DNA from: Erwinia phyllosphaerae
GTDB lineage: Bacteria; Pseudomonadota; Gammaproteobacteria; Enterobacterales; Enterobacteriaceae
Direction of reading: 5' to 3'
DNA length: 64,000 nucleotides
NCBI RefSeq assembly: GCF_019132875.1
Contig: NZ_JAHSPF010000007.1
Span: 62,001-126,000, forward strand
Positions 18,061 through 28,062 of the stretch are shown one piece after another. Below the pieces are notes generated by a model, which saw only the letters and a list, made by a program, of their open reading frames with translations, was not told the origin of the DNA and searched no databases. Position 1 is the first letter of the stretch; every line of letters begins with the position of its first letter. The position numbers and the translations under genes were made by a program.

Positions 18061-19002
18061 ATGCCTGCAAAAATTCGCTTGTCTCTTCTGACTTTAGCTT
18101 TGCTTTTTTCCGGACAGGTTCTTCCGGCCGTGGCCAGCCCGCATCCCGCTGAGGTCGCTTCGCTTTCGCAGCCGCAAATTGCCTCAGGCAGCGCGATGAT
18201 TGTCGATCTGAATAGCAATAAGATCCTCTACGCCAGCCATCCCGATCTGGTGCGGCCAATGGCCTCAATCACCAAGCTGATGACGGTGATGGTCACGCTG
18301 GATGCGCATCTGCCCATGGACGAAATTCTGAAGGTAGATATCAGCCACACGCCAGAAATGCGCGGCGTTTTCTCCCGCGTGCGTCTGAACAGCGAAATCA
18401 GCCGCAGGAATATGATGTTGCTGGCGCTGATGTCCTCGGAAAACCGGGCCGCCGCCAGCCTGGCGCATCACTATCCCGGCGGTTATGACGCTTTTATTCG
18501 CGCTATGAACGCTAAAGCGCGCGAGCTGGGCATGACCCATACGCGTTACGTCGAACCAACCGGCCTGTCGATTCAAAACGTCTCGACCGCCCGCGATCTG
18601 ACAAAGCTACTGATCGCTACCAAACGCTATCCGCTGATTGGGCAACTGAGTACCACGCATGAAGATATGGCTACCTTCACTAACCCGAACTACACGCTGC
18701 CGTTTCGCAACACCAATCACCTGGTTTACCGTCCCGACTGGAATATTCAGCTGACCAAAACCGGGTTTACTGATGAGGCCGGGCATTGTCTGGTAATGCG
18801 TACCGTGATTAAGCAACGTCCGGTTGCGCTGGTGGTGCTGGATGCTTTTGGTAAGTACACGCATTTTGCCGACGCTAACCGCCTGCGCAGCTGGCTTGAA
18901 ACAGGAAAAGTGTCGCCGGTTCCCGCCGCCGCGCTGAGCTATAAAAAGCAAAAAGCGGCGGAAATGGTTAGCAATACGGGTAATGGCGAAGTTACCGAAT
19001 AG
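18061..19002 (+). CDS. pbpG: D-alanyl-D-alanine endopeptidase PBP7
   Basis: PBP7 is a periplasmic serine DD-endopeptidase that cuts peptidoglycan crosslinks. The 313-residue precursor has a signal peptide (about 1-26) and the three penicillin-binding motifs: S69-ITK, S126-EN and K233-TG. Conserved stretches such as [17 protein letters not shown] and [20 protein letters not shown] match E. coli PbpG. I chose ATG 18061 because it starts a proper signal peptide and corresponds to E. coli MPKFRVS; a frame extension from 17995 has no support. The ribosome-binding site is weak. Neighbours yohC, pbpG and dld keep the E. coli order, apart from the inserted genes 19088-22085. Confidence 0.95.
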   Translation: MPAKIRLSLLTLALLFSGQVLPAVASPHPAEVASLSQPQIASGSAMIVDLNSNKILYASHPDLVRPMASITKLMTVMVTLDAHLPMDEILKVDISHTPEMRGVFSRVRLNSEISRRNMMLLALMSSENRAAASLAHHYPGGYDAFIRAMNAKARELGMTHTRYVEPTGLSIQNVSTARDLTKLLIATKRYPLIGQLSTTHEDMATFTNPNYTLPFRNTNHLVYRPDWNIQLTKTGFTDEAGHCLVMRTVIKQRPVALVVLDAFGKYTHFADANRLRSWLETGKVSPVPAAALSYKKQKAAEMVSNTGNGEVTE

Positions 19003-19087
19003 TTAAGCATCCGCTGGTTTTCGGGCAGGCAAACGCCTAAAATAGCGCGCGCTTGCCTGTCCGAGCGTCTGATATCTGGAACTCTTC

Positions 19088-21526
19088 ATGTCGACAATAA
19101 TGACTTTTTTTCGCCTTTGCCTGTTTACGTTAATCGCTTTTTCACCCGCGCTGGTGTACGCCGCTGACGATGACGCCAGCCAGCAGCAGGCTGCCGGAAC
19201 GCCAGCCAAACTCAACGCGGCGGTTGAACTGCCTAAAATGCAGAAGGTGCTGGATAAGATTAAACAGCAGGTTTCTGGCGAAACCAACGACAGCAAGCTG
19301 AACGCGCTGAACGATATGGCGCTGGAACTTTCCAGCGATGCCGACACGCTGATGCAGTCCATTACGCCGCAGCGCACGCAGCTGCAGGCGCAGCTTGATG
19401 TGCTTGGTCCGGCGCCAAAACCGGAAAGCGGCGTTAAAGAGACGTCAGAAGTCACCAGCAAGCGTAAAAATCTGCAAAACCAGAAAAGCAAAATCGACGA
19501 TCAGCTTAGCCAGGCGGAAGCGGTTAAAACGGGCGCGACCAATCTTTCCGCGCAGATCGTTAACCTGCGTCGCGATGCGTTAAAAACGCAGCTGGCGCTG
19601 AACGCAGGCAGTATTTTTGGGCCGCGCTTCTGGTCGCCGCTGTTTAACGGTCAGAGCGATGACAACGAGAAGGTTAAAGATTTCCTTACCGAGCTGGCGG
19701 ATACCGCCGTGCTGGCATGGCAGCCGGGCTGGCGCATCGGCACGGCTTTCTGGATTGTGCTGGCCGGACTGGTCGCGACCTTTGGCCGTCGCTATATGGA
19801 AGAATTTCTGGCGTGGGTAGGAATTAACCGGCTGCCGGAAGGGCGCTTGCGCCGCAGTTTCCTGGCGGCCGCTATTGCGATGACCACGCTTGCCGCTATC
19901 GTGCTGGCCTTTAATTTTCTTGACCTGGCCTTTACCCGTCAGCCTGACGTAACGGATGACGTACGCGACTTTGCCGACAAACTGGTAGGCCTGAGTATTT
20001 TCTGCGGTTTGATCGCGGGCCTTGGCCGCGCGTTTCTTTCTACTCGCCGTCCTTCCTGGCGCTTGCCGACCATTTCCAACGAAGTGGCGCTGGCGCTGAA
20101 ACCTTTTCCGCCGCTGATGGCGGGCCTGGTGTTTGTTTTCCAGGCGCTGGAAAATCTCAACAGCAGCGCTAACACCAGCGTTGCGACGACGGTACTGGCT
20201 AACGGTATTACCGCGCTGCTGATTGGCGCAACGGCGCTCTCCATCAGTTTCCGCACCAATCGCGTGCGCCGCAAGCTGGTACTGGAAGGCGGACAGCCAG
20301 AAGCCAAATCCACGCTGGTTGGCCTGATTCAAATGGCCATTACCCTGATTGGCGTGGCAATTATGGTGACGCTGGTTATTGGCTATGTGACGCTGGCACG
20401 CTTTTTAAGCTATGAACTGATCTGGGCGGGCATCGTTTTCGGTTCGTTTTATATTCTCAGCCATCTGATTTCGGACGCCTGTGAATCGCTATTTTCCACC
20501 AGCAATCCTACCGGTAAAGGCATTCAGCGCTCGCTGAACATTGATGAACGTCACCTTTCTCAGGTCGCTACGCTGTTGGGCGCACTGGGTAAGACGGTCC
20601 TGGTGCTGATTGCCGCGATGGCCATGCTAAACGGCACCTTCAGCAGCGCCGCGCCAATCGAGCTGGTGCAGAAAGCCATTGAGTTCTGGGGCGGAAAGGG
20701 CCTGGAGTCGCTGAATATTGTTCCGGCGCACGTACTGAATGCGCTGCTGTGCCTGGTTGTCGGCATTTACGTGCTGCGTTCGGCCAGGCGCTGGCTGGAT
20801 CAGGATTTTCTGCCGAAGACCACCATGGACACCGGCATGCGCGTTTCGCTGATTACGCTGTTCAGCAACGTGGGCTACGTGCTGGTTATCCTGCTGGCGC
20901 TGTCGATAATGGGATTACAGTGGAACAAGCTGGCGTGGATTGTCAGCGCGCTATCGGTTGGTATCGGTTTTGGCCTGCAGGAAATAGTTAAAAACTTTAT
21001 CTCTGGTCTGATTTTGCTGACCGAACGGCCGGTTAAGGTTGGCGATCTGGTCAGCATCAGCGGAATTGAAGGGGATATTCGCCGTATTAACGTGCGCGCT
21101 ACCGAGATCCAGCTGGGCGACAAATCTACCGTTATCGTGCCTAACTCGCAGTTCATCTCGCAAAACGTGCGTAACGCCACGATGGGCAATGCCCAGGGCG
21201 TAGCGACCATTACCCTGACTTTCCCGCTGGATATCGATCCGGTAAAAGTGCGCCAGCTCCTGCTGGACGTTTATATCGATAACGAGCGTATTCTGGAGAC
21301 GCCGGAACCGTCGGTTTCATTTAAAGATCTGACGCCAGCCGGCATTGTGCTGGCCGTTACCGGCAACGTCGCCAGTCCGCGCCAGGTTTCCGGCGCCAAG
21401 AGCGATTTGCTGTTTGATATTCTGACCCGTTTGCGCAAAGAGGGCATCGTGCTTTCCACGCCGCAGACAATGATTGTCGAACAACGTAACGGTCAAAAAG
21501 TGGTGGTGCAGGAAGGGGACGCCTAG
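19088..21526 (+). CDS. Large mechanosensitive channel, MscS family with DUF3772 N-domain
   Basis: An 812-residue inner-membrane protein: signal peptide (about 1-25), a periplasmic region with coiled-coil character (about 40-185, DUF3772-like, rich in Q, K and L heptads), about ten hydrophobic segments, and the C-terminal MscS core. In the core, GFGLQEIVKNFISGLILLTERP (near residue 629 onward) is the TM3b/beta-domain junction and GDKSTVIVPNSQFISQNVRN the following conserved strand. Such channels release solutes during osmotic downshock. It is not MscK, MscM or YbiO by architecture. It stands between pbpG and dld, which are adjacent in E. coli, so it is an insertion there. Its stop overlaps that of the converging toxin gene. 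Confidence 0.88.
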   Translation: MSTIMTFFRLCLFTLIAFSPALVYAADDDASQQQAAGTPAKLNAAVELPKMQKVLDKIKQQVSGETNDSKLNALNDMALELSSDADTLMQSITPQRTQLQAQLDVLGPAPKPESGVKETSEVTSKRKNLQNQKSKIDDQLSQAEAVKTGATNLSAQIVNLRRDALKTQLALNAGSIFGPRFWSPLFNGQSDDNEKVKDFLTELADTAVLAWQPGWRIGTAFWIVLAGLVATFGRRYMEEFLAWVGINRLPEGRLRRSFLAAAIAMTTLAAIVLAFNFLDLAFTRQPDVTDDVRDFADKLVGLSIFCGLIAGLGRAFLSTRRPSWRLPTISNEVALALKPFPPLMAGLVFVFQALENLNSSANTSVATTVLANGITALLIGATALSISFRTNRVRRKLVLEGGQPEAKSTLVGLIQMAITLIGVAIMVTLVIGYVTLARFLSYELIWAGIVFGSFYILSHLISDACESLFSTSNPTGKGIQRSLNIDERHLSQVATLLGALGKTVLVLIAAMAMLNGTFSSAAPIELVQKAIEFWGGKGLESLNIVPAHVLNALLCLVVGIYVLRSARRWLDQDFLPKTTMDTGMRVSLITLFSNVGYVLVILLALSIMGLQWNKLAWIVSALSVGIGFGLQEIVKNFISGLILLTERPVKVGDLVSISGIEGDIRRINVRATEIQLGDKSTVIVPNSQFISQNVRNATMGNAQGVATITLTFPLDIDPVKVRQLLLDVYIDNERILETPEPSVSFKDLTPAGIVLAVTGNVASPRQVSGAKSDLLFDILTRLRKEGIVLSTPQTMIVEQRNGQKVVVQEGDA

Positions 21527-21831
21527 GCACCTTTTCGCTGCAGAAGCACTTTGGGAAGGCGGCTCTGGGGGATAACAGCAATAACCAGAACGCCGCCTTT
21601 TATTGCTGTATAATAAATCATGTGGCTGGCGCAGGGAAAACTAAACACCTCCGGCCATAAATTTTCCTGTTCGTCATGGCCTATGCCAGGATTTTCCGCC
21701 AGAAGCTTTAATGCAACCTGGAGGCTGAGTAAATAATTCTTAGCGATAGCTTTGCCCCATGTTCTGATTGAATAGTCCTTTATCTCGCGTAAATCCTCAC
21801 GCGCGTCATCCGTAAACACTATGCGGGCCAT
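21523..21831 (-). CDS. ParE/RelE-superfamily toxin
   Basis: The 102-residue protein starts MARIVFTDDAREDLREIKDYSIRTWG and includes the ParE-like helices and the strand IYYTAIKGGVLVIAVIPQSR. This is the pattern of ParE toxins, which poison gyrase, although RelE-type RNases have the same fold and the target cannot be told from the sequence. The ATG overlaps the upstream antitoxin stop by one base (TAATG), the usual arrangement of type II toxin-antitoxin genes. Its TAG overlaps the TAG of the converging MscS gene within the palindrome CCTAGG. Confidence 0.85.
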   Translation of the reverse strand: MARIVFTDDAREDLREIKDYSIRTWGKAIAKNYLLSLQVALKLLAENPGIGHDEQENLWPEVFSFPCASHMIYYTAIKGGVLVIAVIPQSRLPKVLLQRKGA

Positions 21832-22085
21832 TATAAATCCTTCATTAATCCATCAAATACCGTCTCTATATCGTGAATCTGGCCTGCTTTAGCCTGCGCA
21901 AGTGAATGCGCCAGCTTGCTGCGCAGAGTTTGTAGCTTCAGTTGTTCTATTTCTGCATAGTCGTCGGCAGAAATGACCACTACGGAAGGCTTACCATTCT
22001 TTGTGATGCTCACTGGTTCACGCTGTGCTTTGTTAATCACCTCGCCAAACTGGATTTTGGCTTCGCTGGCAGTAAAACTAACCAT
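21831..22085 (-). CDS. Phd/YefM-family antitoxin
   Basis: The 84-residue product starts MVSFTASEAKIQFGEVINKA and continues with VSITKNGKPSVVVISADDYAEIE, the Phd/YefM DNA-binding fold; the C-terminal part is the toxin-binding segment. I chose ATG 22085 because AAGGAAG lies seven bases upstream; the frame extends 15 codons further without support. Family members neutralise the toxin and repress their own operon. Just upstream, CGGTATGAATTGTAC...GTACGAAAAGT-like sequence around 22115-22140 could contain the operator, but I see no clean palindrome. Confidence 0.87.
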   Translation of the reverse strand: MVSFTASEAKIQFGEVINKAQREPVSITKNGKPSVVVISADDYAEIEQLKLQTLRSKLAHSLAQAKAGQIHDIETVFDGLMKDL

Positions 22086-22190
22086 GGTGGCTTCCTTATG
22101 GGTTAAATCGGTACGAAAAGTACAATTCATACCGATTTTAACGCCGCTCTTACTCCTGCGCTAGTCTGTTTAATAAGCAGGATTGCCAGC

Positions 22191-23924
22191 TTAACGCTTC
22201 AGCTTTTGACCGCAATCGCATGCCGCCCAGTTTTTTGCTTTGGTGGTTTTACCAATGCCGGGGTTAAAGCTATTGGTCGGATCGAGCTGCTGATAAAAGG
22301 CTTTCAGCTGCGGTTTTGCATGGTAAAGATGGCCGACATTGTGCTCGGCCGGATATTCTGCACCGCGTTCGCTAAGGATTTGCAGCATTTTCTCTTTAAG
22401 TGCATGCACATCCACACCTTTTTTCACAATGTAATCCTGATGAAAGACGTGGCAAAAGAAGTGGCCGTAGTAGAGCCGATGTACCAGCGCGTCGTCGAAT
22501 TCGGGCGGCAGTTTCTCAAACCAGTCGCGATCGTTGCGGCGTAACGCGATATCCAGCGCCAGAATATCTTCCACTTGCTGATGATGTACCGCGTGATAGC
22601 GCACGGCGGCACCTGCTGCGGCAAAACGATGTAAAAAGGCTTTGCTGCCTTCTTCAGGCGTACACTCAAAGAACTCACCCTCGGCCTGCTGGAAGTACGT
22701 GCGCAGATACTGACGCGCCTCTTCCACACCCGGCCCGGCCATTTTCAACATCAGATGATGCTCAAAACGCTGGCGATAAGCCTTTAGTCTGGCAGGAAGA
22801 TGCGCAGGCAAAAGCCCGCTGATTTTTTGCAGCACGCGATCGGTAAAGTTGGGCTTAATAAAAGAGACCCGTCTTAACCAGGCGTCGACGCGGCCTTTCA
22901 GGGAGAAAAACAGCGGCATTTTGTCAGTGCCGAGTTTGTCGATGATCACAAAAGTATCTTTGCCGTAGGTTTCGGCAATATCAAAAATATCGCGATGCAG
23001 ATATTCGCCCGCTACCGGTAGTTCGCTGAATTCGCTCAGAATATGGCGGCGTAGCTCGTCTAAAACCGCCGGCTGGTTAGTGCCAATATAAAACACCTGC
23101 TGCGCGCTTTCACTGGCAAAGGTATCCAGACGTACGGCAAACACGGCTAGCTTGCCCGCGCAGCCGGAAGCCTCAAATAATCGCCGCGCATCCGCGTTAA
23201 AGCGGGATGGCGTATCGGCTTCGACTTCACGCACGCGTTCCGCGTAGTCATGGTCTGAGGCGTGGCGCTGATCGTAGCGCACATCCTCGGGCCGCCAGGT
23301 TTCATCATCAAGACGGCTGAGGATCTGTTCCGGCGTGCTGCCCAGCTCAATGCCAAGATGGTTAACCAGCGTCAGCTTGCCGCTGGCGTCCTTTTGCGCA
23401 TAAAGCGCCATTTCGCTGTATGCCGGGCCGCGTTTAATCAGCGAACCACCGGAGTTATTGCAGATGCCGCCCAATACCGACGCGCCAATGCAGGAAGAGC
23501 CAATCACCGAATGCGGCTCCCGGCCCAGGGGCTTAAGGATTTTTTCCAGCTGGTAGAGCGTGCTGCCGGGCAGGGCCAGCACCTGTTTACCTTCATCCAG
23601 CAGCTGGATTTTATCCATCCGGCGGGTACTGATAATCACGATATCGCGATCGTAGTGGTTGCCGTCCGGCGTCGAGCCTTCGGTCAGGCCGGTGTTCGCC
23701 GCCTGCATCAACACAATCACGTCTGCCGCCACGCAGGCCTGTAAAATACGCCACTGCTCCAGCAAGGTGCCGGGAAACACCACGGCCAGCGCGTCGCCTT
23801 CGCCGGAGCGAAAACCTTTGCGGTAGCGTTCAGTTTTTTCAGGATCGGTAAGCAGATGGGCGCGCCCGACAATGCGGGCCAGTTCAGTAACCAGCTTGCG
23901 GCCGGTCGGTGAGGGTTTATTCAT
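22191..23924 (-). CDS. dld: Quinone-dependent D-lactate dehydrogenase
   Basis: Dld oxidises D-lactate to pyruvate on the cytoplasmic face of the inner membrane and passes electrons to quinone. The 577-residue protein has the FAD-binding PCMH domain (about 45-215; LTEGSTPDGNHYDRD, GSSCIGASVLGGICNNSGGS) and the membrane-binding and cap regions (RRVSFIKPNFTDRVLQKISG, HVFHQDYIVKKG). The C-terminus contains AEHNVGHLYHAKP and NPGIGKT. The length is near that of E. coli Dld (571). AAGGAC precedes the ATG. It is divergent from bglX, as in E. coli. Confidence 0.95.
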   Translation of the reverse strand: MNKPSPTGRKLVTELARIVGRAHLLTDPEKTERYRKGFRSGEGDALAVVFPGTLLEQWRILQACVAADVIVLMQAANTGLTEGSTPDGNHYDRDIVIISTRRMDKIQLLDEGKQVLALPGSTLYQLEKILKPLGREPHSVIGSSCIGASVLGGICNNSGGSLIKRGPAYSEMALYAQKDASGKLTLVNHLGIELGSTPEQILSRLDDETWRPEDVRYDQRHASDHDYAERVREVEADTPSRFNADARRLFEASGCAGKLAVFAVRLDTFASESAQQVFYIGTNQPAVLDELRRHILSEFSELPVAGEYLHRDIFDIAETYGKDTFVIIDKLGTDKMPLFFSLKGRVDAWLRRVSFIKPNFTDRVLQKISGLLPAHLPARLKAYRQRFEHHLMLKMAGPGVEEARQYLRTYFQQAEGEFFECTPEEGSKAFLHRFAAAGAAVRYHAVHHQQVEDILALDIALRRNDRDWFEKLPPEFDDALVHRLYYGHFFCHVFHQDYIVKKGVDVHALKEKMLQILSERGAEYPAEHNVGHLYHAKPQLKAFYQQLDPTNSFNPGIGKTTKAKNWAACDCGQKLKR

Positions 23925-24083
23925 GTCCTTGTGTCCTTGTTAGTCGCACGTCATAACTTTAGCACCGCTGATTTATTACGGCTCTCACCAGCTTGAAAAC
24001 TACCTGCTATCCTCAACTTATGGCACACTCGCCACTTCTGTCGTCACGTTCTGCCGCCGTCTATATAAAGAGAAACCAACCTG

Positions 24084-26381
24084 ATGAAATGGATTTATTC
24101 TGTTAGCTTTGCCGCCGCGCTGGCGATGCAGCCAGCCTTTGCTGACGGTAATCACGTGCAGCACCCGTTAACGCCCGAGGCGCGTGACGCCTTTGTGACT
24201 AACCTCTTAAAAAAAATGACGCTGGATGAAAAAATCGGCCAGCTCAGGCTGATCAGCGTCGGCCCGGATAACCCGAAAGAAGCTATCCGCGAGATGATCA
24301 AGCGTGAGCAGGTTGGCGCGATTTTTAACACCGTGACCCGCCAGGATATCCGCGCGATGCAGGATCAGGTGATGCAGCTCAGCCGCCTGAAGATCCCTCT
24401 GTTTTTTGCCTATGACGTCGTGCATGGCCAGCGTACCGTTTTCCCGATTCCTTTAGCGCTGGCGGCCAGCTGGGATCTGGATGCCGTGGCGGAAGTCGGG
24501 CGAATTTCAGCTTATGAAGCGGCGGACGACGGCTTGAATATGACCTGGGCACCGATGGTTGACGTCACGCGCGAGCCGCGCTGGGGGCGGGTATCGGAAG
24601 GCTTCGGTGAAGATACCTATCTCACCTCGGAAATGGGTCGCACCATGGTTGAATCGATGCAGGGAAAAAGCCCGGCGGATCGCTATTCGGTGATGACCAG
24701 CGTGAAGCACTTTGCCGCCTATGGCGCGGTGGAAGGCGGACGCGATTACAACACGGTGGATATGAGCCCTCAGCGGCTGGCCCAGGACTACCTGCCGCCG
24801 TACAAAGCAGCGCTGGACGCGGGCAGCGGCGGCGTGATGGTGGCGCTCAACTCGATTAACGGCGTGCCGGCCACGTCGGATAGCTGGCTGCTGAAAGATT
24901 TATTGCGCGACGACTGGAAGTTTAAAGGCATTACCATCAGCGATCACGGCGCGATCAAAGAGCTGATGAAGCACGGCGTTGCCAGCGATCCGCAGGATGC
25001 CGTACGGCTGGCGATCAAGTCAGGCGTTAACATGAGCATGAGCGACGAGTACTACAGCAAATATTTGCCGGACCTGGTGAAAAGCGGCGCAGTCAGCATG
25101 GCGGAAATCGACGATGCCACGCGCCACGTGCTGAACGTGAAATATGATATGGGGCTGTTTAACGATCCTTACAGCCATCTTGGCCCGGCAGAAAGCGACC
25201 CTAAAGATACCAATGCCGAAAGCCGTCTGCATCGGCCAGAAGCGCGCGACGTAGCGCGGAAAAGTATCGTGCTGTTAAAAAACCGCCTTGAGACGCTGCC
25301 GCTGAAAAAATCGGGCACCATCGCCCTGATTGGCCCGCTGGCCGACAGCAAGCGCGACATTATGGGGAGCTGGTCGGCGGCTGGCGTCGCAGCGCAGTCC
25401 GTTACCGTAATGGAAGGGCTGAAAAATGCCACGGCGGGTAAAGCAACCATTCTGTATGCCAAAGGTGCCAACGTCAGCGACAATAAAGGCATTCAGGACT
25501 TCCTGAACCTGTATGAAAACGCGGTGACGGTGGATGCACGCACGCCGCAGCAAATGCTGGATGAGGCCGTTGCCACCGCGAAAAAAGCGGATGTCGTGGT
25601 CGCCGTCGTCGGTGAAGCGCAGGGTATGGCGCACGAAGCCTCCAGCCGTAGCGACCTTACTATTCCACCTTCGCAGCAGGCGTTAGTCAGCGCGCTGAAG
25701 GCTACCGGTAAACCGCTGGTGCTGGTGCTGATGAACGGCCGTCCGCTGACCATCGTTAAAGAGAGCCGCGAGGCGGATGCGCTGTTAGATACCTGGTTTA
25801 GCGGCACCGAAGGCGGCAACGCTATCGCCGACGTCCTGTTTGGCGATTACAACCCGTCCGGCAAGCTGCCGATGTCGTTCCCGCGCTCCGTGGGTCAGAT
25901 TCCGATTTATTACAACCACCTGAACACGGGCCGCCCTTACAACTTTGCGCACCCTAACAAATACACCTCGCACTATTACGATGCGGAAAACGGCCCGCTC
26001 TATCCGTTTGGTTACGGCCTGAGCTACACCAGCTTTAATGTGTCGCCGGTAACGCTTTCGGCAAAAACGATGCCGCGCAACGGCAAAGTGAATGCTTCCG
26101 TCACGGTAACCAATACCGGCAAGCTGGATGGCGCGACGGTGGTGCAAATGTATCTGCGCGACCAGGTTGCCAGCATCAGCCGTCCGGTAGAAGAGCTAAA
26201 GGGCTTTAAGCGCATTATGCTGAAAGCGGGCGAATCGCAGACGGTCACTTTTCCGATTGATGTCGATGCGCTGCGCTTCTGGAATGCCAGAATGCAGCAC
26301 GTGGCCGAGCCGGGCAAGTTCAGCGTGATGATCGGGCTGGATTCGGTACGGACCAACGAAGCGGAGTTTGATTATTTATAA
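24084..26381 (+). CDS. bglX: Periplasmic beta-glucosidase BglX (GH3)
   Basis: BglX hydrolyses terminal beta-D-glucosides in the periplasm. The 765-residue precursor has a signal peptide (cut near AFA-DG, 20-21), a GH3 N-terminal barrel with KHFAAYGAVEGGRDYN and the nucleophile D287 in ITISDHGAI, the GH3 C-domain (from about 390; VLLKNRLETLPL, GEAQGMAHEASSRSDL), and a fibronectin III-like C-terminal domain (from about 665; GATVVQMYLRD). The length equals that of E. coli BglX. The gap 23925-24083 to divergent dld holds the promoters of both genes; no regulator site was recognised. Confidence 0.96.
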   Translation: MKWIYSVSFAAALAMQPAFADGNHVQHPLTPEARDAFVTNLLKKMTLDEKIGQLRLISVGPDNPKEAIREMIKREQVGAIFNTVTRQDIRAMQDQVMQLSRLKIPLFFAYDVVHGQRTVFPIPLALAASWDLDAVAEVGRISAYEAADDGLNMTWAPMVDVTREPRWGRVSEGFGEDTYLTSEMGRTMVESMQGKSPADRYSVMTSVKHFAAYGAVEGGRDYNTVDMSPQRLAQDYLPPYKAALDAGSGGVMVALNSINGVPATSDSWLLKDLLRDDWKFKGITISDHGAIKELMKHGVASDPQDAVRLAIKSGVNMSMSDEYYSKYLPDLVKSGAVSMAEIDDATRHVLNVKYDMGLFNDPYSHLGPAESDPKDTNAESRLHRPEARDVARKSIVLLKNRLETLPLKKSGTIALIGPLADSKRDIMGSWSAAGVAAQSVTVMEGLKNATAGKATILYAKGANVSDNKGIQDFLNLYENAVTVDARTPQQMLDEAVATAKKADVVVAVVGEAQGMAHEASSRSDLTIPPSQQALVSALKATGKPLVLVLMNGRPLTIVKESREADALLDTWFSGTEGGNAIADVLFGDYNPSGKLPMSFPRSVGQIPIYYNHLNTGRPYNFAHPNKYTSHYYDAENGPLYPFGYGLSYTSFNVSPVTLSAKTMPRNGKVNASVTVTNTGKLDGATVVQMYLRDQVASISRPVEELKGFKRIMLKAGESQTVTFPIDVDALRFWNARMQHVAEPGKFSVMIGLDSVRTNEAEFDYL

Positions 26382-26400
26382 TCAGGCCGTGAAAAAGGAG

Positions 26401-26427
26401 AGAGGCGATTAATCGCCTCTTTTTTTA
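26401..26427. terminator. Bidirectional terminator between bglX and GNAT gene
   Basis: AGAGGCGATT-AATCGCCTCT is a perfect 20-bp palindrome (26401-26420) followed by T7. The minus-strand GNAT stop lies in the T tract. Confidence 0.9.
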
Positions 26428-26910
26428 TTTTGCGTCTTCAGCAAAGTTCAGCAGCGCGTCACCGTCCAGGCGGTAGCGCACCCATTCGCTTTGCGGCAGC
26501 GCGCCGATGCTTTTATAAAAGTCGATAGCGGGCTGATTCCAGTCCAGCACGCTCCACTCCAGGCGACCGCAGTTGCGCTGTACCGCCAGCCGGGCGATAT
26601 GCTTGATCAGCGCTTTGCCAGCACCAAAGCCGCGTGCCTCAGGTGAAATATAGAGATCTTCCAGGTAGATACCGTTGCGTCCAAGCCAGGTCGAATAGCT
26701 GGTGAAGAACACCGCATAGCCGACGATCGCGTCATCCGCTTCGCAGATTAGCGCTTCCGTTTTGCTGTCGGCGGCAAACAGCGTGGTGCGGATTTCCTCC
26801 GCTGTGGTCACCACTTCTTCCGGCGCTTTTTCATAAACGGCCAGCTCATAAATCATATCGAAGATAGCCTGTGCGTCGGCCGGACTGGCCTGGCGGATGG
26901 TGATACTCAT
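26425..26910 (-). CDS. GNAT acetyltransferase, diamine acetyltransferase-like
   Basis: The 161-residue protein has the GNAT core: YLEDLYISPEARGFGAGKALIKHIA contains the acetyl-CoA-binding RGFGAGK loop, and RLEWSVLDWNQPAIDFYKSIGA is motif B. This ending is typical of the spermidine/spermine N1-acetyltransferase-like subgroup that acetylates polyamines or amino-compounds; the actual substrate is unknown. I chose ATG 26910 (MSITIRQ) because AAGGA lies seven bases upstream; an in-frame GTG 15 bases earlier is possible. It is divergent from the LysR gene, which could regulate it. Confidence 0.88.
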   Translation of the reverse strand: MSITIRQASPADAQAIFDMIYELAVYEKAPEEVVTTAEEIRTTLFAADSKTEALICEADDAIVGYAVFFTSYSTWLGRNGIYLEDLYISPEARGFGAGKALIKHIARLAVQRNCGRLEWSVLDWNQPAIDFYKSIGALPQSEWVRYRLDGDALLNFAEDAK

Positions 26911-27102
26911 GACTTTTTCCTTCACCTGCGAATTAATCGGCTAAGCATAAAGGTTATTGACCGCAGAATTAAGCGCTATCCACTTTCGCCACCCCGGAGA
27001 ATCAACGCTTCCTCACTGTAGCTAATCGGCTTAACCCATTCTATGATACGGCCTTTTCGCACTGCCGCGAGAAAGTGCCATTCAATCAGGAAACGCGTGC
27101 GC

Positions 27103-28062
27103 ATGACTCCTTTACAAGATCTGGATTTAAAACAGCTGGAAGCGTTTGCTGCGGTGATTGCCTCTGGCAGCGTGACGGCCGCCGCCAGAACGTTAAACCG
27201 TTCTCAGCCCGTCGTGTCGCGCCTGATCCAGGAACTGGAGCAGTCGCTGGGCTATCCGCTGTTTCTCCGCAACGGGCCGCGCATCCACCCCACGGAAGAA
27301 GCGCTTCAGCTTCATCAGTATGTGCAAAAAGCGTTGCTTTCATTGCAGCAAATTCGCCTGCGCGCGCAGGAGATAGGGCAGCAGCAGCATCGGCCCCTCA
27401 GCATTGCGGCCACTCCGGCGCTGGCGGCTGGCCTGCTGCCGCTGGCGCTTTCTCTGCTGGGTTTGCAGAATAAAGTGCAAATTATTAGCGAATCTGCCGA
27501 GCAGACCGCGCATGCGGTGATCACCGCAGAAGCAGAAGTCGGCCTGTGCAGTCTGCCGCTGGAGCACCATGCGGTACAGCTGCACTGGATTGGCCAGTCA
27601 CGTTGCGTAGTCGCTCTGCCGCAAGACGACCCGCTGGCCGCAGAACAGCACGTCACGCTCGCCAGCCTGGCCGGACGACGTCTTATTGCGCCGTGGAATC
27701 CGCAGCGGCTGCGCGGGCGCTTTGCAAAAGCGTTGAAAAAGCTAAAAACCCCGCCGCATGAAACCATCGAAACCAACTCTTCCGCCAATATTCTCGCCTG
27801 CGTTCGCGCCGGGCTGGGCGTGGCCATTCTGGAGCCGGTTACCGCCTGGGGCATGCCGCTGGAAGGCGTAGCTATTCGCGCGCTGGATGAAGATATCCCC
27901 TACTTTTTTGGCGTCATTACGCCGCAGGGTCGCCAGCTTTCAACCGCGGCACAGGCGCTGATTAACGCGCTGGAAACGGCCGCTACCGATTTGCTTCCCG
28001 CTTTCCAGCGTCTTGCGGCAAGCGAGCATCCACGCATCATGCGCTTGATCAATCAGGATTAA
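27103..28062 (+). CDS. LysR-family transcriptional regulator
   Basis: A 319-residue regulator with the N-terminal winged helix (DLKQLEAFAAVIASGSVTAA, then RSQPVVSRLIQELEQSLGYP, about 6-65) and a periplasmic-binding-like effector domain (about 95-300; HETIETNSSANILACVRAGLG is the typical hinge region). I chose ATG 27103, which places the helix-turn-helix at the normal distance from the N-terminus; AGGA lies upstream at a slightly long distance. It could control the divergent GNAT gene, or the flavoprotein/ABC operon that starts 282 bp downstream on the same strand. The second is attractive because that operon has no other regulator nearby, but both are inference. Confidence 0.9.
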   Translation: MTPLQDLDLKQLEAFAAVIASGSVTAAARTLNRSQPVVSRLIQELEQSLGYPLFLRNGPRIHPTEEALQLHQYVQKALLSLQQIRLRAQEIGQQQHRPLSIAATPALAAGLLPLALSLLGLQNKVQIISESAEQTAHAVITAEAEVGLCSLPLEHHAVQLHWIGQSRCVVALPQDDPLAAEQHVTLASLAGRRLIAPWNPQRLRGRFAKALKKLKTPPHETIETNSSANILACVRAGLGVAILEPVTAWGMPLEGVAIRALDEDIPYFFGVITPQGRQLSTAAQALINALETAATDLLPAFQRLAASEHPRIMRLINQD

